A DNA stretch of 12,567 bases from Methylococcaceae bacterium UBA662 (lineage in GTDB: Bacteria > Pseudomonadota > Gammaproteobacteria > Methylococcales > Methylomonadaceae). The notes beneath the pieces are model-generated. The model worked only from the letters and a program-made list of their open reading frames with translations, was not told the DNA's origin and made no database searches. Below, in pieces: positions 5,380 to 12,567 of the stretch (position 1 is the stretch's first letter; each line of letters starts with the position of its first letter). The position numbers and the translations under genes were made by a program. The DNA is taken from assembly GCA_002299425.1 (NCBI GenBank), contig DBNW01000086.1, positions 1 to 12,567 of the forward strand. The letters run 5' to 3'.

Positions 5380-7347
5380 ATGCCCTGGCCTTTCTGGTTT
5401 CTGTTCGTCTTGTTGTTCCAGCCTGCACACGCTGTGCCGCCGTTTTCGCTCGCCATCGGTGCGCTCGACAGCCCCACGCTGCACCTGCGTGACGTGTCCA
5501 TCCAGCTCACCGGTCACACACAAGACCACCCGCAGCAACTGGCCTTATCCGCTGCCACACTGGCCTGGGCAAGCCCCCCGCAAAATGCTCGCAACATCAG
5601 CATCCGTTGCCAACTGTCGGCTCAGGCTGGCCAGTCTGTACAGTGCCTACAAGGCCAAGCCCAGTTCAGTCTCGCCAACTTTAAACCGGTGTCTGCACAA
5701 TTCAGCGTGCAGTTTAAACCCAAAAAATGGGCTGTCGCCCTCAACGCCGCACGCATTCCGGCGCACTATTTGTCTTTGCTGCCGCAGCCCCTAGTCGCAG
5801 AGGCACTAGCGGGCACGCTTTCTTTGGATTTAGCCCTGTCCGGCTCTGCGGCAGACCACTCCAATGCCCGCTTAACACTGGCCGCCAAACAACTGAGTGC
5901 ACACACGCAAGACGGGCGCTACGCCGCTGAAAAACTGAACGTAATCACCGAATGGCAGGGGCGCTTTCAACACCACGCATGGCGCTGGCGCAACCGGACT
6001 GCCGTCCACGGCGGAGCCTTTTATGCCGACCCTTTTTTTTGGGAAAAAGGCCGCACCGGCTTAGTTTTGACCAGCCAGGGTACTTGGCTGCCACAGAACA
6101 ACAAACTGCTGATCCAGCACGTTACGGTCTCAGATGGGCCAGCGGCGCACGCTTACGGCAGCGGCATACTGCGTTATCAAAAAGCAAAGTGGCACCTAGA
6201 GCGCCTAAAACTGGCCTTGCGTAGCCGTAATTTAAAACAGTTTTCAAGCCGCTACCTGAACCCCTTGTTAGCACAGGGAGCGTGGGCGGGCATTGCCCTA
6301 GACGGGCAAATGACCGGACACCTAACCCTCACCGGCACACACGTATCGGCAGTAACGCTTAACCTTACCGATTTCGCCATCCAGGATGAAAAAACCCGTT
6401 TTGGTTTGCAGGGCGGTAGCAGCATCATCAATTGGTCAAACACCGCACCGGCCAAGCAAACTTCCTATTTGCAGTGGCAACGCGTGAATTTAGGCCCGGT
6501 TTCCATTGGGGCGGCCCAACTCAACGTTGCCAGCCAAGCCAACCGTGCCTATTTGCTGAATGCAGTTGACTTGCCCGTGCTCGGGGGACAATTCACCCTC
6601 AGCCAACTGGCCTGGCACAACCAGACCGGCAAAGAACCGAGCATCCAAATGGCCGGCAAGCTTTCCAATGCCTCCTTGCAAAAACTGTCCCAGAGCTTCG
6701 GCTGGCCACCGTTGTCCGGCCACATCAGCGGTACCATTCCGACAGTCCACTACCAAGACGGCTGGTTGAAATTTGCCGGCGGGCTTAGCGTCTACGTTTT
6801 TGACGGGGCTGTCACAGTCAGCGATTTGGCAGTTTCTGGATTATTCTCTGGCGCACCCCAGTTACAGGGCGAAATCATCTTGGACAACCTGGATTTAGCA
6901 CTGCTAACAGAAAAACTCCAATTCGGTGCCATAACGGGCAGGCTTTCAGGCTTTGTCAGGCAATTGCGACTGGAAAACTGGCGGCCCGTGCAATTTTTCG
7001 CTTGGCTGGGCACACCAGAAAACGACCGTTCCAAACGCCGAATCAGCCAAAAAGCGGTAAAAAATATTGCCAGCATTAGTGGCGCCAGCCCCTCCGACAT
7101 CGCCACCCGGGGACTGCTTAATTTTTTCGACCAGTTCAATTATGACAAAATCGGCTTGGGCTGTTATCTTAACGACGGTGTTTGCCAATTGATGGGTATC
7201 GGACCCTACGCTGGCGGCTACCGCATTATCAAGGGCGGCGGCCTGCCCCGTATCGATGTTATTGGTTACAACACAAGAATTGACTGGCCGGTGTTGCTGG
7301 AACGCCTGCGCCGGGTCACGGCGACTGATGACGCCATCATTGAATAA
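5380..7347 (+). CDS. YdbH-like AsmA-superfamily intermembrane bridge protein
   Basis: The 655-residue protein begins with a hydrophobic segment, MPWPFWFLFVLLFQPAHA, that looks like a signal peptide cleaved after residue 18 or a short membrane anchor. The rest is dominated by alternating polar/apolar beta strands, as in AsmA-type lipid-transfer proteins. The C-terminal region resembles the YdbH 'dicarboxylate transport' domain: RGLLNFFDQFNYDKIGLGC followed by a GIGPYAGGYRIIKGGG-type stretch and IDVIGYNTRIDWPVLL. C595 and C602 are placed to form a disulfide. YdbH, TamB and YhdP are redundant in E. coli for moving phospholipid to the outer membrane. Assignment is strengthened by the DUF1318 lipoprotein directly downstream, as in E. 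coli ydbH-ynbE-ydbL. It is shorter than E. coli YdbH (879 residues, from memory). An in-frame TAA at 5374-5376 excludes a longer start. No clear ribosome binding site is visible. Confidence 0.72.
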   Translation: MPWPFWFLFVLLFQPAHAVPPFSLAIGALDSPTLHLRDVSIQLTGHTQDHPQQLALSAATLAWASPPQNARNISIRCQLSAQAGQSVQCLQGQAQFSLANFKPVSAQFSVQFKPKKWAVALNAARIPAHYLSLLPQPLVAEALAGTLSLDLALSGSAADHSNARLTLAAKQLSAHTQDGRYAAEKLNVITEWQGRFQHHAWRWRNRTAVHGGAFYADPFFWEKGRTGLVLTSQGTWLPQNNKLLIQHVTVSDGPAAHAYGSGILRYQKAKWHLERLKLALRSRNLKQFSSRYLNPLLAQGAWAGIALDGQMTGHLTLTGTHVSAVTLNLTDFAIQDEKTRFGLQGGSSIINWSNTAPAKQTSYLQWQRVNLGPVSIGAAQLNVASQANRAYLLNAVDLPVLGGQFTLSQLAWHNQTGKEPSIQMAGKLSNASLQKLSQSFGWPPLSGHISGTIPTVHYQDGWLKFAGGLSVYVFDGAVTVSDLAVSGLFSGAPQLQGEIILDNLDLALLTEKLQFGAITGRLSGFVRQLRLENWRPVQFFAWLGTPENDRSKRRISQKAVKNIASISGASPSDIATRGLLNFFDQFNYDKIGLGCYLNDGVCQLMGIGPYAGGYRIIKGGGLPRIDVIGYNTRIDWPVLLERLRRVTATDDAIIE

Positions 7348-7362
7348 AGGACAACCCCCCCT

Positions 7363-7959
7363 ATGAAGAATCTCACGTTACTCTCGGCACTGTCATTGGC
7401 GGCCTGCGTCACCATCAACATTTACTTTCCTGCCGCAGCGGCGGAAAAAGCCGCTGATGAAATCATAAAAGACATTCAAGGCGTCAGGCCGGAACCCCGG
7501 CCTGCCCCAGAGCCTAAAGCGGGCCTGTCCACCTGGCAATGGGCCAGCACCCAAGTGATTGATGCCGCCGTTGCCTTGTTGATCACTTCGGCACACGCTG
7601 CCGACGCCGCAGACCTGGCCATCGACAGCCCTGAAATCCGGCAGTTGCGGGCCAGCATGGCAAACCGTTTCCCGCAATTAAAACTGTTTTACGACAACGG
7701 CATGATCGGTTTAAGAGCCGATGGCTACATCACCGTCAAAGACCCTAACGCCGTCCCCTTAAAAGACAGAAACACAGTCAACCAACTGGTGGCGGCGGAA
7801 AATGCCGACCGCAAAAAACTCTACCAAGCCATCGCCGATGCCAATGGCAATCCGCAATGGGCCGGGCAAATCGAAGCCACTTTTGCCGCCCGCTGGCGGG
7901 ACAACGCCTTTTCCGGCTGGTGGTACCAACAAGCCAACGGGGCGTGGAAACAACGCTAA
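7363..7959 (+). CDS. Lipoprotein with YnbE-like N-terminus and DUF1318/YdbL-like domain
   Basis: The 198-residue protein starts with a lipoprotein signal whose lipobox is L12-A-A-C15. Valine at +2 suggests the outer membrane. The short mature N-terminus TINIYFPAAAAEKAADEI (17-34) resembles the beta-prone segment of small YnbE-type lipoproteins. A proline-rich linker (42-51) follows, then a hydrophobic stretch ending SAHA (65-79) that looks like an internal signal peptide. The C-terminal part (about 88-198) matches DUF1318/YdbL, with the conserved NTVNQLVAAENADRKKLYQAI block and the ending GWWYQQANGAW. In E. coli YnbE and YdbL are separate proteins that work with YdbH; here both appear in one chain, placed 15 bases after the YdbH-like gene. 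An AGGA ribosome binding site precedes the start. Whether the chain is cut at the internal site is unknown. The stop codon overlaps the rlmD start. Confidence 0.75.
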   Translation: MKNLTLLSALSLAACVTINIYFPAAAAEKAADEIIKDIQGVRPEPRPAPEPKAGLSTWQWASTQVIDAAVALLITSAHAADAADLAIDSPEIRQLRASMANRFPQLKLFYDNGMIGLRADGYITVKDPNAVPLKDRNTVNQLVAAENADRKKLYQAIADANGNPQWAGQIEATFAARWRDNAFSGWWYQQANGAWKQR

Positions 7960-9296
7960 TGCTACGAACCCGAACACGCACCAAAACCTCCCTGCCCGAA
8001 ACACCCACAACGGCCTTGATTACCGCCTTAACCCATGACGGACGTGGCGTAGCCCATGTCGATGGCAAAGCCGTTTTCATCGATGAAGCCTTGCCGGGTG
8101 AACAAGTCGAATTCACCTACACGGACATCCGCAAAGACTACGCCGAAGGCAAACTGGCCCGGCTCATCAGCCGCAGCGAACTTAGGGCAATGCCTTTATG
8201 CCCGCATTACGGCGTTTGTGGCGGTTGCAGCTTCCAGCATGTGCAACCGGAGCAGCAAATCCTCATCAAGCAGGATTTGTTGATAGAACAATTCAAACGC
8301 ATCGGCAAGCTGGACATCCCCGAGCTTTGGCAACCCCTGACCGGCCCGCACTGGGGCTACCGGCGCAAAGCCCGCATGGGCGTCAAATATGTGGCTAAGA
8401 AAAACAAAGTGCTGGTCGGCTTCCGCGAGCGCCGCCACCCTTATTTGGCGGAAATCGGCAATTGTTTGGTGATGCACCCTGTGATTGGTGAAAAACTGCT
8501 TGCCCTAGGTGAAATGATCGCCCAATTAAGCATCCGCGCACAAATCCCGCAGATCGAAGTGGCCATCGGCGACGAGGAGTGCGTATTGGCCATCCGGGTG
8601 CTGTCGCCGCCGAACCCGGAAGACATCGAAATCATGCGTCAATTCGGCCACCGGCACGGCATCAGCCTGTGCTTGCAGGCCAAAGGCCCGGACAGCATCG
8701 CCCCGCTGCCGGGGGAACCGGACATTATCCCCCGTTACACCCTGCCTAATTACGGGCTTGAATTTCACTTCAGACCCGCCCTGTTCACCCAAGTCAATTA
8801 CGAACTGAACCGGCTGATGATAGACCGGGTCATCGACAACCTGGCCCTGCAACCCACGGACAACGTGCTGGACTTGTTCTGTGGTCTGGGCAATTTTACC
8901 CTGCCGATGGCCAGGCAAGCCGGCCGTGTGGTCGGCATCGAAGGCGACCTGCCGTTGGTCAAACATGCCGAGGCCAATGCCCGCCATAACGGCATCACCA
9001 ATGTGGCGTTTTTTGCCGCCGATTTAAGCAAAGACTTGGGCAATCCGCCCTGGGCTTTAAGCCAATACGACAAAATCCTGCTGGACCCGTCTAGGGCCGG
9101 GGCCTCAGAGGTGCTGCCCTATTTTAAAATCTGGCAACCCGAGCGGATCGTTTATGTGTCCTGCAACCCTTCCACCTTGGCCCGGGATGCAGGCCTATTG
9201 GTCAATGAGCTGGGCTACCGGCTGGTCAAGGTCGGGGTCATGGACATGTTCCCGCACACCGCCCACGTCGAATCCCTGGCCTTGTTTATAAAATAA
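7959..9296 (+). CDS. rlmD: 23S rRNA (uracil(1939)-C(5))-methyltransferase
   Basis: RlmD (RumA) methylates C5 of U1939 in 23S rRNA using S-adenosylmethionine. The 445-residue product has an N-terminal TRAM domain (about 10-70). The four [4Fe-4S] ligands are C81, C87, C90 (CPHYGVCGGC) and C169. The Rossmann methyltransferase domain has LDLFCGLGNFTLP as the SAM loop and LDPSRAGA. The catalytic cysteine is C402 in YVSCNPSTLARD, and the C-terminal HVESLALF motif is present. The frame is open further upstream to an ATG at 7857, but the family N-terminus fits the ATG at 7959, which shares its A with the TAA stop of the lipoprotein gene (TAATG). This suggests translational coupling. The longer start would overlap the lipoprotein gene by about 100 bases and add residues unlike the family. 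Confidence 0.95.
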   Translation: MLRTRTRTKTSLPETPTTALITALTHDGRGVAHVDGKAVFIDEALPGEQVEFTYTDIRKDYAEGKLARLISRSELRAMPLCPHYGVCGGCSFQHVQPEQQILIKQDLLIEQFKRIGKLDIPELWQPLTGPHWGYRRKARMGVKYVAKKNKVLVGFRERRHPYLAEIGNCLVMHPVIGEKLLALGEMIAQLSIRAQIPQIEVAIGDEECVLAIRVLSPPNPEDIEIMRQFGHRHGISLCLQAKGPDSIAPLPGEPDIIPRYTLPNYGLEFHFRPALFTQVNYELNRLMIDRVIDNLALQPTDNVLDLFCGLGNFTLPMARQAGRVVGIEGDLPLVKHAEANARHNGITNVAFFAADLSKDLGNPPWALSQYDKILLDPSRAGASEVLPYFKIWQPERIVYVSCNPSTLARDAGLLVNELGYRLVKVGVMDMFPHTAHVESLALFIK

Positions 9297-9323
9297 GCTT
9301 CTTTTTTAACCCTCAACACCCCG

Positions 9324-11216
9324 ATGAGCCACACCTATAACGCCGCCGCGATAGAAGTCCTAAGCGGACTGGAACCGGTACGCAAACGCCCCGGCATGTA
9401 CACAGACACCACCCGCCCCAACCATTTGGTGCAAGAAGTGGTCGACAACAGCGTCGACGAAGCCCTAGCGGGCTTTGCCGACAGCATTGACGTCACGCTG
9501 TTTAAGGACGGCGCCATCCTGGTAAAAGACAATGGCCGCGGCATGCCGGTGGACATCCATCCCGAACAGGGCAAGCCCGGCGTTGAGGTGATCCTGTGCC
9601 AACTCCATGCCGGCGGTAAATTTTCTAACCAAAATTACCAATTTTCCGGCGGCCTGCACGGTGTCGGGGTGTCCGTGGTCAATGCCCTGTCGGCGCAATT
9701 GGAAGTCGAAGTCAAACGCGGCGGCAAGGTCTATCAAATGACTTTTGCCAATGGTGACAAACAAACAGAACTGACCGAAATCGGCACGGTAGGCAAACTC
9801 AACACCGGCACGGCGGTGAAATTCTGGCCGAATGAGCGCTATTTCGATTCCGCCAAGGTGTCGGTATCGCGGCTAAAACACAACTTGCGCGCCAAAGCCG
9901 TGCTGTGTCCGGGCCTGAAAATCACCCTGGCCGTCGAGACCACCGGCGAACAGTACCTTTGGCATTATCAAGATGGCCTTAAAGACTACCTGCTCGAGCG
10001 CATCGGCGACATGGCCTTTTTGCCGCAACCGCCGTTCATGGGCGCCAGCGCGGCCAACCATGAAGCCGTGGCATGGGGCATGGTCTGGGCCTTGGAAAGC
10101 GGCCCTGACATGCTTAACGAAAGCTACGTCAACCTGATCCCCACCGCCCAGGGCGGCACCCATGTCAACGGCCTGCGGGCAGGCTTGACCGAAGCGGTGC
10201 GCGAGTTTTGCGACATCCGGGGCATTTTGCCGCGTGGCGTAAAAATTGCGCCGGAAGATGTCTGGGAACACGGCCATTTCGTGCTGTCGGTCAAATTACA
10301 AGACCCGCAGTTTTCCGGCCAGACCAAAGAACGCCTCAGTTCGCGCGAATGCGTGGCGTTCGTCTCCGGCATCGCCAAGGACAGCTTTAGCCTGTGGCTG
10401 AACCAACACCCGGCGGAAGGTGAAAAAATCGCCGACATCATCATCAACAGCGCCCAAAAACGCCTGCGTTCCAACAAAAAAATCATCCGCAAAAAAATCA
10501 GCCAAGGCCCGGCCCTGCCCGGCAAGCTGGCCGATTGCACCTCGCAAGACCTCAGCCGCACCGAACTGTTCCTGGTCGAGGGCGACTCCGCCGGCGGTTC
10601 CGCCAAGCAAGCCCGGGAGCGCGACTTCCAAGCCATCATGCCGTTGCGCGGCAAAATCCTCAACACCTGGGAAGTGGCCTCCGGCCAAGTCATGGCCTCG
10701 CAAGAAGTCCACGACATCGCCGTGGCATTGGGGATTGAACCCGGCTGCGGCGATTTGCAAAACCTGCGCTACGGCAAGGTCTGCATCCTGGCCGACGCCG
10801 ACTCCGACGGCAACCACATCGCCACCCTAATCTGCGCCTTGTTTTACCAGCACTTCAACGCCCTGGTCCGGGCCGGCCATGTCTTCGTCGCCATGCCGCC
10901 CTTGTACCGCATCGACATCGGTAAACGGGTGTTCTACGCCCTGGACGAGGCCGAACGGCAAGGCGTGCTGGACCGGATCCAAGCCGAAAAACTCAAAGGC
11001 ACGGTCAACGTGCAGCGTTTTAAAGGCTTAGGCGAGATGAACCCCCCGCAACTGCGGGAAACCGCCATGAACCCCGACACCCGCCGTTTGGTGCAATTGA
11101 CGGTGGCGGAAGCCGACGAAACCAGCCAGCAACTGGATTTATTGCTGGCCAAAAAGCGCTCGCCCGACCGCAAGTCCTGGCTGGAAAGCAAAGGCAATTT
11201 GGCGCAAATACTTTAA
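9324..11216 (+). CDS. parE: DNA topoisomerase IV subunit B (ParE)
   Basis: ParE is the ATPase subunit of topoisomerase IV, which with ParC unlinks daughter chromosomes. The 630-residue product has the GHKL ATPase motifs EVVDNSVDEALAGF (with the Mg-binding Asn), DNGRGMPVDIHP and GGLHGVGVSVVNALS, then a transducer domain, and a TOPRIM domain with E419 in EGDSAGGSAKQ and the acidic triad D491-A-D493-S-D495. ParE rather than GyrB is indicated by MPLRGKILNTWEV, by the absence of the large GyrB insertion, and by RFKGLGEMNPPQLRETAMNPDTRRLVQLTV near the end. The start has no obvious Shine-Dalgarno sequence; the 27 bases before it contain a T-run (9302-9307) without a stem. parC is not in the window. 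The next gene starts 12 bases downstream. Confidence 0.96.
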   Translation: MSHTYNAAAIEVLSGLEPVRKRPGMYTDTTRPNHLVQEVVDNSVDEALAGFADSIDVTLFKDGAILVKDNGRGMPVDIHPEQGKPGVEVILCQLHAGGKFSNQNYQFSGGLHGVGVSVVNALSAQLEVEVKRGGKVYQMTFANGDKQTELTEIGTVGKLNTGTAVKFWPNERYFDSAKVSVSRLKHNLRAKAVLCPGLKITLAVETTGEQYLWHYQDGLKDYLLERIGDMAFLPQPPFMGASAANHEAVAWGMVWALESGPDMLNESYVNLIPTAQGGTHVNGLRAGLTEAVREFCDIRGILPRGVKIAPEDVWEHGHFVLSVKLQDPQFSGQTKERLSSRECVAFVSGIAKDSFSLWLNQHPAEGEKIADIIINSAQKRLRSNKKIIRKKISQGPALPGKLADCTSQDLSRTELFLVEGDSAGGSAKQARERDFQAIMPLRGKILNTWEVASGQVMASQEVHDIAVALGIEPGCGDLQNLRYGKVCILADADSDGNHIATLICALFYQHFNALVRAGHVFVAMPPLYRIDIGKRVFYALDEAERQGVLDRIQAEKLKGTVNVQRFKGLGEMNPPQLRETAMNPDTRRLVQLTVAEADETSQQLDLLLAKKRSPDRKSWLESKGNLAQIL

Positions 11217-11217
11217 T

Positions 11218-11223
11218 GGGGAG
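11218..11223 (+). promoter_or_regulatory. Ribosome binding site that fixes the GTG start of the TPR gene
   Basis: GGGGAG at 11218-11223 lies five bases before GTG at 11229. The ATG at 11216, which overlaps the parE stop, is in another frame and does not encode the SEC-C motif, so the GTG is the supported start. Confidence 0.6.
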
Positions 11224-11228
11224 CCGGC

Positions 11229-12567
11229 GTGGCAAAACTTTCCCGCAACCAGCCTTGCCCGTGCGGCAGCGGCAAAAAATACAAACACTGCTGCCAAGTC
11301 CGCCCGCCCGCCCCCCCGGAAACACGCGCCCCTGACCTGGTCGCGCTACTGCGTACCGGCTTAGAGCAGCAGCAAGCCGGCCACCTGGCCGAAGCCGAAG
11401 CCCGTTTCAGGCAAGTCCTGAATACCGACGCCAACCATGCCGACGCCCTGCACCTGCTAGGCTTGCTGGCGCACCGGCAAGGCCGCCTGACCGAAGCCTG
11501 CGGCCTGATCCGCTCGGCCATCCAAGCCTGCCCGTCCAATCCCTACTTCCAGCATAACCTAGGCATCGTCCTGAACGACCAAAACGAACCGGAAGCGGCC
11601 TTGCAACAGTATCAAACAGCCCTCGCGCTCAAACCCGACTACGCCCAAGCCCACAACAGCATCGGCGTGCTGGTTAAGAACCGAGGCGATGTCGCCGCTG
11701 CCGCCCGTCAATTCCAAAAAGCCTTAGCACTAGAACCCCAACTGGCCGAAGCGCACAGCAACCTCGGCGCTTGCTACCGGGACTTAGGGCAATTAGCGGC
11801 AGCGCAAGCCTGCCACCGCCAAGCCATCCTAGCCAACCCTAACTACGCCCCGGCCTACAACAACCTAGGCCGGATTCACGAAGACCTAGGCGAGACTGAG
11901 CAGGCCTTGCACTGTTTCCGCAAGGCCCTTTCCTTAAGGCCGGGCTATGTCGATTTACGCCACAACCTGGCTTTGTTTCTGTTACGGCAAGGCGCGTTCG
12001 GCGAGGCTTGGCCGCTGTACGAAAGCCGTTACCACCCCGACCGAAAAAACCTGAACTGTACGCCGCCTAAAGCACCCATTCGGCAATGGCAAGGCGAACC
12101 GCTGGCCGGCAAATCGCTGTTGATTTGGCCGGAACAAGGCTTTGGCGATGAAATCCAGTTTTGCCGTTATGTGCCGGTGCTTAAACAAATGGGCGCGGCG
12201 ACCCTCACCTGGGCCTGCAAAAAACCGTTGCAGCCGTTGCTGGCGACGCTGGCCGGCGTGGACGCCGTGTTAACTCCGGGGGACAGCTTTAGGCGGCACG
12301 ATTATTGGGCGTTTGCACTCAGCCTGCCGCTGCACTGCCAGACCACGCTAGCCAGCGTGCCGGTATTTACCCGCTACCTGTCTGCCCTGCCAGAACGCAT
12401 CCACCACTGGCAGGGGCGGCTGCCTACCGGCGGCCTGCGCGTCGGCCTGGTCTGGAAAGGCGCCAGCCTGCATCCAAACGATGCCAACCGCTCGCTCGCC
12501 CACCTGGACACGCTGGCACCGTTGTTCGCCATCCCCCACGTCGTTCGCTGCGAGACAGGAGTCGAGT
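11229..12567 (+). CDS. SEC-C and TPR protein with glycosyltransferase-like C-terminal domain (partial)
   Basis: An open frame starts at GTG 11229 and continues past the right edge (446 codons visible). Residues 9-22 form a SEC-C zinc-binding motif with C10, C12, C21 and C22 (PCPCGSGKKYKHCC). Then come six clear tetratricopeptide repeats with regular 34-residue spacing (about 38-241) and a seventh partial one (242-270). The region from about 285 resembles the C-terminal domain of bacterial TPR proteins related to GT9/GT41 glycosyltransferases: WPEQGFGDEIQFCRY (E302, D307), GAATLTWAC, and GLVWKG (406-411) followed by NDANRSL. Such proteins may be O-glycosyltransferases or protein-interaction scaffolds; activity is not shown here. 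No signal peptide is seen, so it is probably cytoplasmic. It lies 12 bases after parE and is likely cotranscribed, but a functional link is not evident. The last eight or so residues depart from the expected FxSLQKG-like sequence. Confidence 0.8.
   Translation, partial: MAKLSRNQPCPCGSGKKYKHCCQVRPPAPPETRAPDLVALLRTGLEQQQAGHLAEAEARFRQVLNTDANHADALHLLGLLAHRQGRLTEACGLIRSAIQACPSNPYFQHNLGIVLNDQNEPEAALQQYQTALALKPDYAQAHNSIGVLVKNRGDVAAAARQFQKALALEPQLAEAHSNLGACYRDLGQLAAAQACHRQAILANPNYAPAYNNLGRIHEDLGETEQALHCFRKALSLRPGYVDLRHNLALFLLRQGAFGEAWPLYESRYHPDRKNLNCTPPKAPIRQWQGEPLAGKSLLIWPEQGFGDEIQFCRYVPVLKQMGAATLTWACKKPLQPLLATLAGVDAVLTPGDSFRRHDYWAFALSLPLHCQTTLASVPVFTRYLSALPERIHHWQGRLPTGGLRVGLVWKGASLHPNDANRSLAHLDTLAPLFAIPHVVRCETGVE

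Noticed and set aside
7857..7958. N-terminal extension of rlmD from ATG 7857
   Set aside because: The extra residues overlap the lipoprotein reading frame and do not resemble the RlmD N-terminus; the ATG at 7959 fits the family.
9873..10817. Several long open frames on the - strand within parE
   Set aside because: They are antisense to a well-conserved gene, have no recognizable motifs and reflect the GC-rich third positions of parE.
11216..11228. ATG at 11216 as start of the gene after parE
   Set aside because: It lies in a different frame from the SEC-C/TPR coding sequence.
1..12567. Mobile elements, CRISPR arrays, tRNA or rRNA genes
   Set aside because: I found no transposase or integrase frames, no spaced direct repeats, no tRNA T-loop with matching arms, and no rRNA segments.

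Overview
The window looks like chromosomal DNA from a free-living gammaproteobacterium. The dsbD, cysM, rlmD and parE products and the ydbH/ydbL-type pair all read as gammaproteobacterial versions. The gene mix and style suggest a Methylococcales-like methanotroph or a relative, but that placement is inference; no diagnostic gene such as a methane monooxygenase is present. Coding density is high and gaps are short. There are no insertion sequences, phage genes, CRISPR arrays, tRNAs or rRNAs. I see mostly housekeeping genes with a few unusual features around them.

Positions 1-212 are a non-coding leader that can fold into a three-way junction. It is followed by three overlapping genes on the + strand: cutA (213-539), dsbD (521-2395) and a membrane-anchored TlpA/ResA-like thioredoxin (2392-2916). 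Together the last two form a cell-envelope thiol-redox unit: DsbD carries electrons across the inner membrane and the TlpA-like protein is a plausible recipient. hemF (2971-3885, - strand) converges on this cluster. A 90-base divergent intergenic region with a TGACA-N2-TGTCA dyad separates hemF from a small roadblock/LC7-domain protein (3976-4365, + strand). After an AT-rich hairpin region comes cysM (4469-5362).

From 4469 to the right edge everything is on the + strand and closely packed: cysM, a YdbH-like AsmA-superfamily protein (5380-7347), a lipoprotein with a DUF1318/YdbL-type C-terminus (7363-7959), rlmD (7959-9296, sharing one base with the preceding stop), parE (9324-11216), and a SEC-C/TPR protein with a glycosyltransferase-like C-terminal domain (11229 to beyond the window). 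The YdbH-like and lipoprotein genes correspond to the E. coli ydbH-ynbE-ydbL locus for lipid traffic between the membranes. Here the lipoprotein part (YnbE-like role) and the YdbL-like part appear joined in one polypeptide, with a signal-peptide-like segment left between them.

The points I find most worth a second look are the structured leader before cutA, the fused lipoprotein-YdbL architecture beside a shortened YdbH-like partner, the dyad that covers both the hemF ribosome binding site and a possible promoter of the roadblock gene, and the SEC-C/TPR/glycosyltransferase-like protein. None of these is strong evidence of an entirely new system.
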